A stretch of DNA of 15,243 nucleotides from CAZFAT01 sp964517075 (lineage in GTDB: Bacteria > Acidobacteriota > Vicinamibacteria > Vicinamibacterales > SCN-69-37). Each line of letters begins with the position of its first letter. Position 1 is the first letter of the stretch. Shown one piece after another: positions 14,574 to 15,243 of this stretch. The notes under the pieces are model-generated. The model was given only the letters and a program-made list of their open reading frames with translations. It was not told where the DNA came from and ran no database searches. A program made the translations under genes and the position numbers. Location: contig CAZFAT010000023.1 of NCBI GenBank assembly GCA_964517075.1, positions 1 through 15,243 of the forward strand, given 5' to 3'.

Positions 14574-15243
14574 ATGGGTCCTCCCGCACCCGTTCCCTCC
14601 ACGTTCCTGAGCTACCTGCGCTCGTTCGGGCCCGGTATCGTCATCACCCTCACCTGGCTGGGCGCCGGCGATGTCGTCGACATGGGCGTCGCGGGCGCGA
14701 ACTACGGGTACTCGCTGATGTGGGTGCTGGTGGTGGCCCTGGTGTTCCGGTTCGTCTTTGTGTCGCTGATCGCGCGCTATCAGCTCTGCAATCAGCACGG
14801 CGAGGGCGTGCTCGACGGACTGACGCGACTGCACCGCTGGTACGCGCCCGCGTTGCTGGTGGCCGCCATCGTGATGGGACACGTCTACGGCTCGTACATG
14901 AGCGTCGGCGTTGGTGAAGTATGCCGGAACGTCTTCCGCGTCGGGGAAGTCTGGCAATGGGCCCTCGCGTGCAATGCCTTCGCTTTCGTCTTCGTGTTTC
15001 AGGCCGCCTACAAGCGGCTCGAGCACGTCTTTCTGTTCTTCCTTGCCGTGCTCTCCGTCTCGTTTCTGGGGTCGGCCATCTGGGTGGGTTTCGATCCCGC
15101 GGAGCTCGCGAAGGGTCTCGTGCGTGTTGAACTGCCCGCGCAGCGCGGGCAGTTCAACCCGCTGCTCGTGGCCGGCGCCATGATTGGGGCGGTCGGCGGG
15201 TCGCTCATGAACCTGGTCTACCCCTATTTTCTCGAGGCGAAGG
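14574..15243 (+). CDS. Nramp-related membrane transporter (5' part, runs off the window)
   Basis: The frame from ATG 14574 is open to the window end: 223 complete codons, about half of a typical 400-450 residue Nramp. Six hydrophobic helices are visible at ~18-41, 44-69, 89-116, 127-144, 150-172 and 196-220. The opening SFGPGIVITLTWLGAGD and AGANYGYSLMWVLVVAL match Nramp TM1 and TM2 (GPG, then [AG]-x-YGY-x-x-x-W). The metal-binding signatures are not canonical: TM1 has GAGDVVDMG instead of DPGN, and TM6 has GGSLMNLVYPY instead of the MPHN block. It is therefore an Nramp relative whose ion specificity cannot be assumed to be Mn2+/Fe2+; Asp33 or Asp36 might serve as ligand. The Shine-Dalgarno is weak. 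The TM5-TM6 loop is encoded by a perfect inverted repeat. No MntR or Fur gene is nearby. Confidence 0.82.
   Translation, partial: MGPPAPVPSTFLSYLRSFGPGIVITLTWLGAGDVVDMGVAGANYGYSLMWVLVVALVFRFVFVSLIARYQLCNQHGEGVLDGLTRLHRWYAPALLVAAIVMGHVYGSYMSVGVGEVCRNVFRVGEVWQWALACNAFAFVFVFQAAYKRLEHVFLFFLAVLSVSFLGSAIWVGFDPAELAKGLVRVELPAQRGQFNPLLVAGAMIGAVGGSLMNLVYPYFLEAK
15126..15158. repeat. Perfect 15-bp inverted repeat inside the Nramp-like gene
   Basis: GTTGAACTGCCCGCG (15126-15140), loop CAG, and its exact complement CGCGGGCAGTTCAAC (15144-15158). The 33 bases are in frame and encode VELPAQRGQFN (residues 185-195), in the loop between predicted TM5 and TM6. It is the longest perfect hairpin I found in the window. 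No T-tract follows, so it is not a standard terminator. Confidence 0.85.

Noticed and set aside
11990..14602. An 870-codon open frame on the minus strand opposite the ADOP permease
   Set aside because: It is antisense to a well-recognised gene and rich in Arg, His, Gly and Ala as expected from GC-biased codons read backwards. No domain is visible, and its ends run into the palindromic repeat.
1..15243. CRISPR arrays, tRNA or rRNA genes, transposases, toxin-antitoxin or defence genes
   Set aside because: I looked on both strands and saw no spaced direct repeats, cloverleaf, conserved rRNA segment or motif of such genes.

Overview
The window is uniformly GC-rich and holds nine protein-coding genes plus one gene remnant. 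Gene content points to a soil- or sediment-type member of Acidobacteriota, probably near Vicinamibacteria. The evidence is an orphan FtsX/MacB-type permease of the acidobacterial ADOP kind, tandem secreted carboxypeptidase-regulatory-like proteins, a DUF5117-type secreted zinc metalloprotease and a Pirellula/Verrucomicrobium-type haem domain. This placement is inference from gene content; there is no rRNA or other phylogenetic marker except hisA.

Layout. (1) 1-1278, plus strand: the 3' part of a large c-type cytochrome protein. (2) 1325-7838, minus strand: a three-gene unit transcribed from 7838 downwards. It encodes a secreted zinc metalloprotease, then two paralogous secreted beta-sandwich proteins, with gaps of 17 bp and a 4-base ATGA overlap, so co-transcription and translational coupling are likely. 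It meets the cytochrome gene convergently over a palindromic repeat. (3) 7944-8855, minus: a TIGR01777-family NAD(P)-dependent epimerase. (4) 8899-about 9077, plus: what looks like the first 60 codons of a CBM48-type esterase, cut off exactly where hisA ends. (5) 9078-9761, minus: a stand-alone hisA. (6) 9951-10139, minus: a 62-residue protein resembling the C-terminal two thirds of a double-stranded RNA-binding domain. (7) 10268-11905, plus: a secreted right-handed beta-helix protein. (8) 12047-14455, plus: an ADOP permease. (9) 14574 to the end, plus: an Nramp-like membrane transporter lacking the canonical metal-binding motifs, truncated by the window edge.

The strongest non-genic signal is a dispersed palindromic repeat with core GGGGCCGACC...GGTCGGCCCC. 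There are five copies, at 1292, 10231, 11909, 12003 and 14465, all at gene boundaries. One argues for a later start codon for the beta-helix gene. Two others face each other 123 bp apart like terminal inverted repeats. Separately, a perfect 15-bp inverted repeat with a 3-base loop (15126-15158) lies inside the Nramp-like coding sequence.

No CRISPR array, tRNA, rRNA, transposase, phage gene or recognisable defence system was seen. No stretch longer than 300 bases lacks a gene; the largest spaces are 9762-9950 (nothing clear beyond a possible hisA promoter) and 8856-9077 (divergent promoter region plus the esterase remnant).
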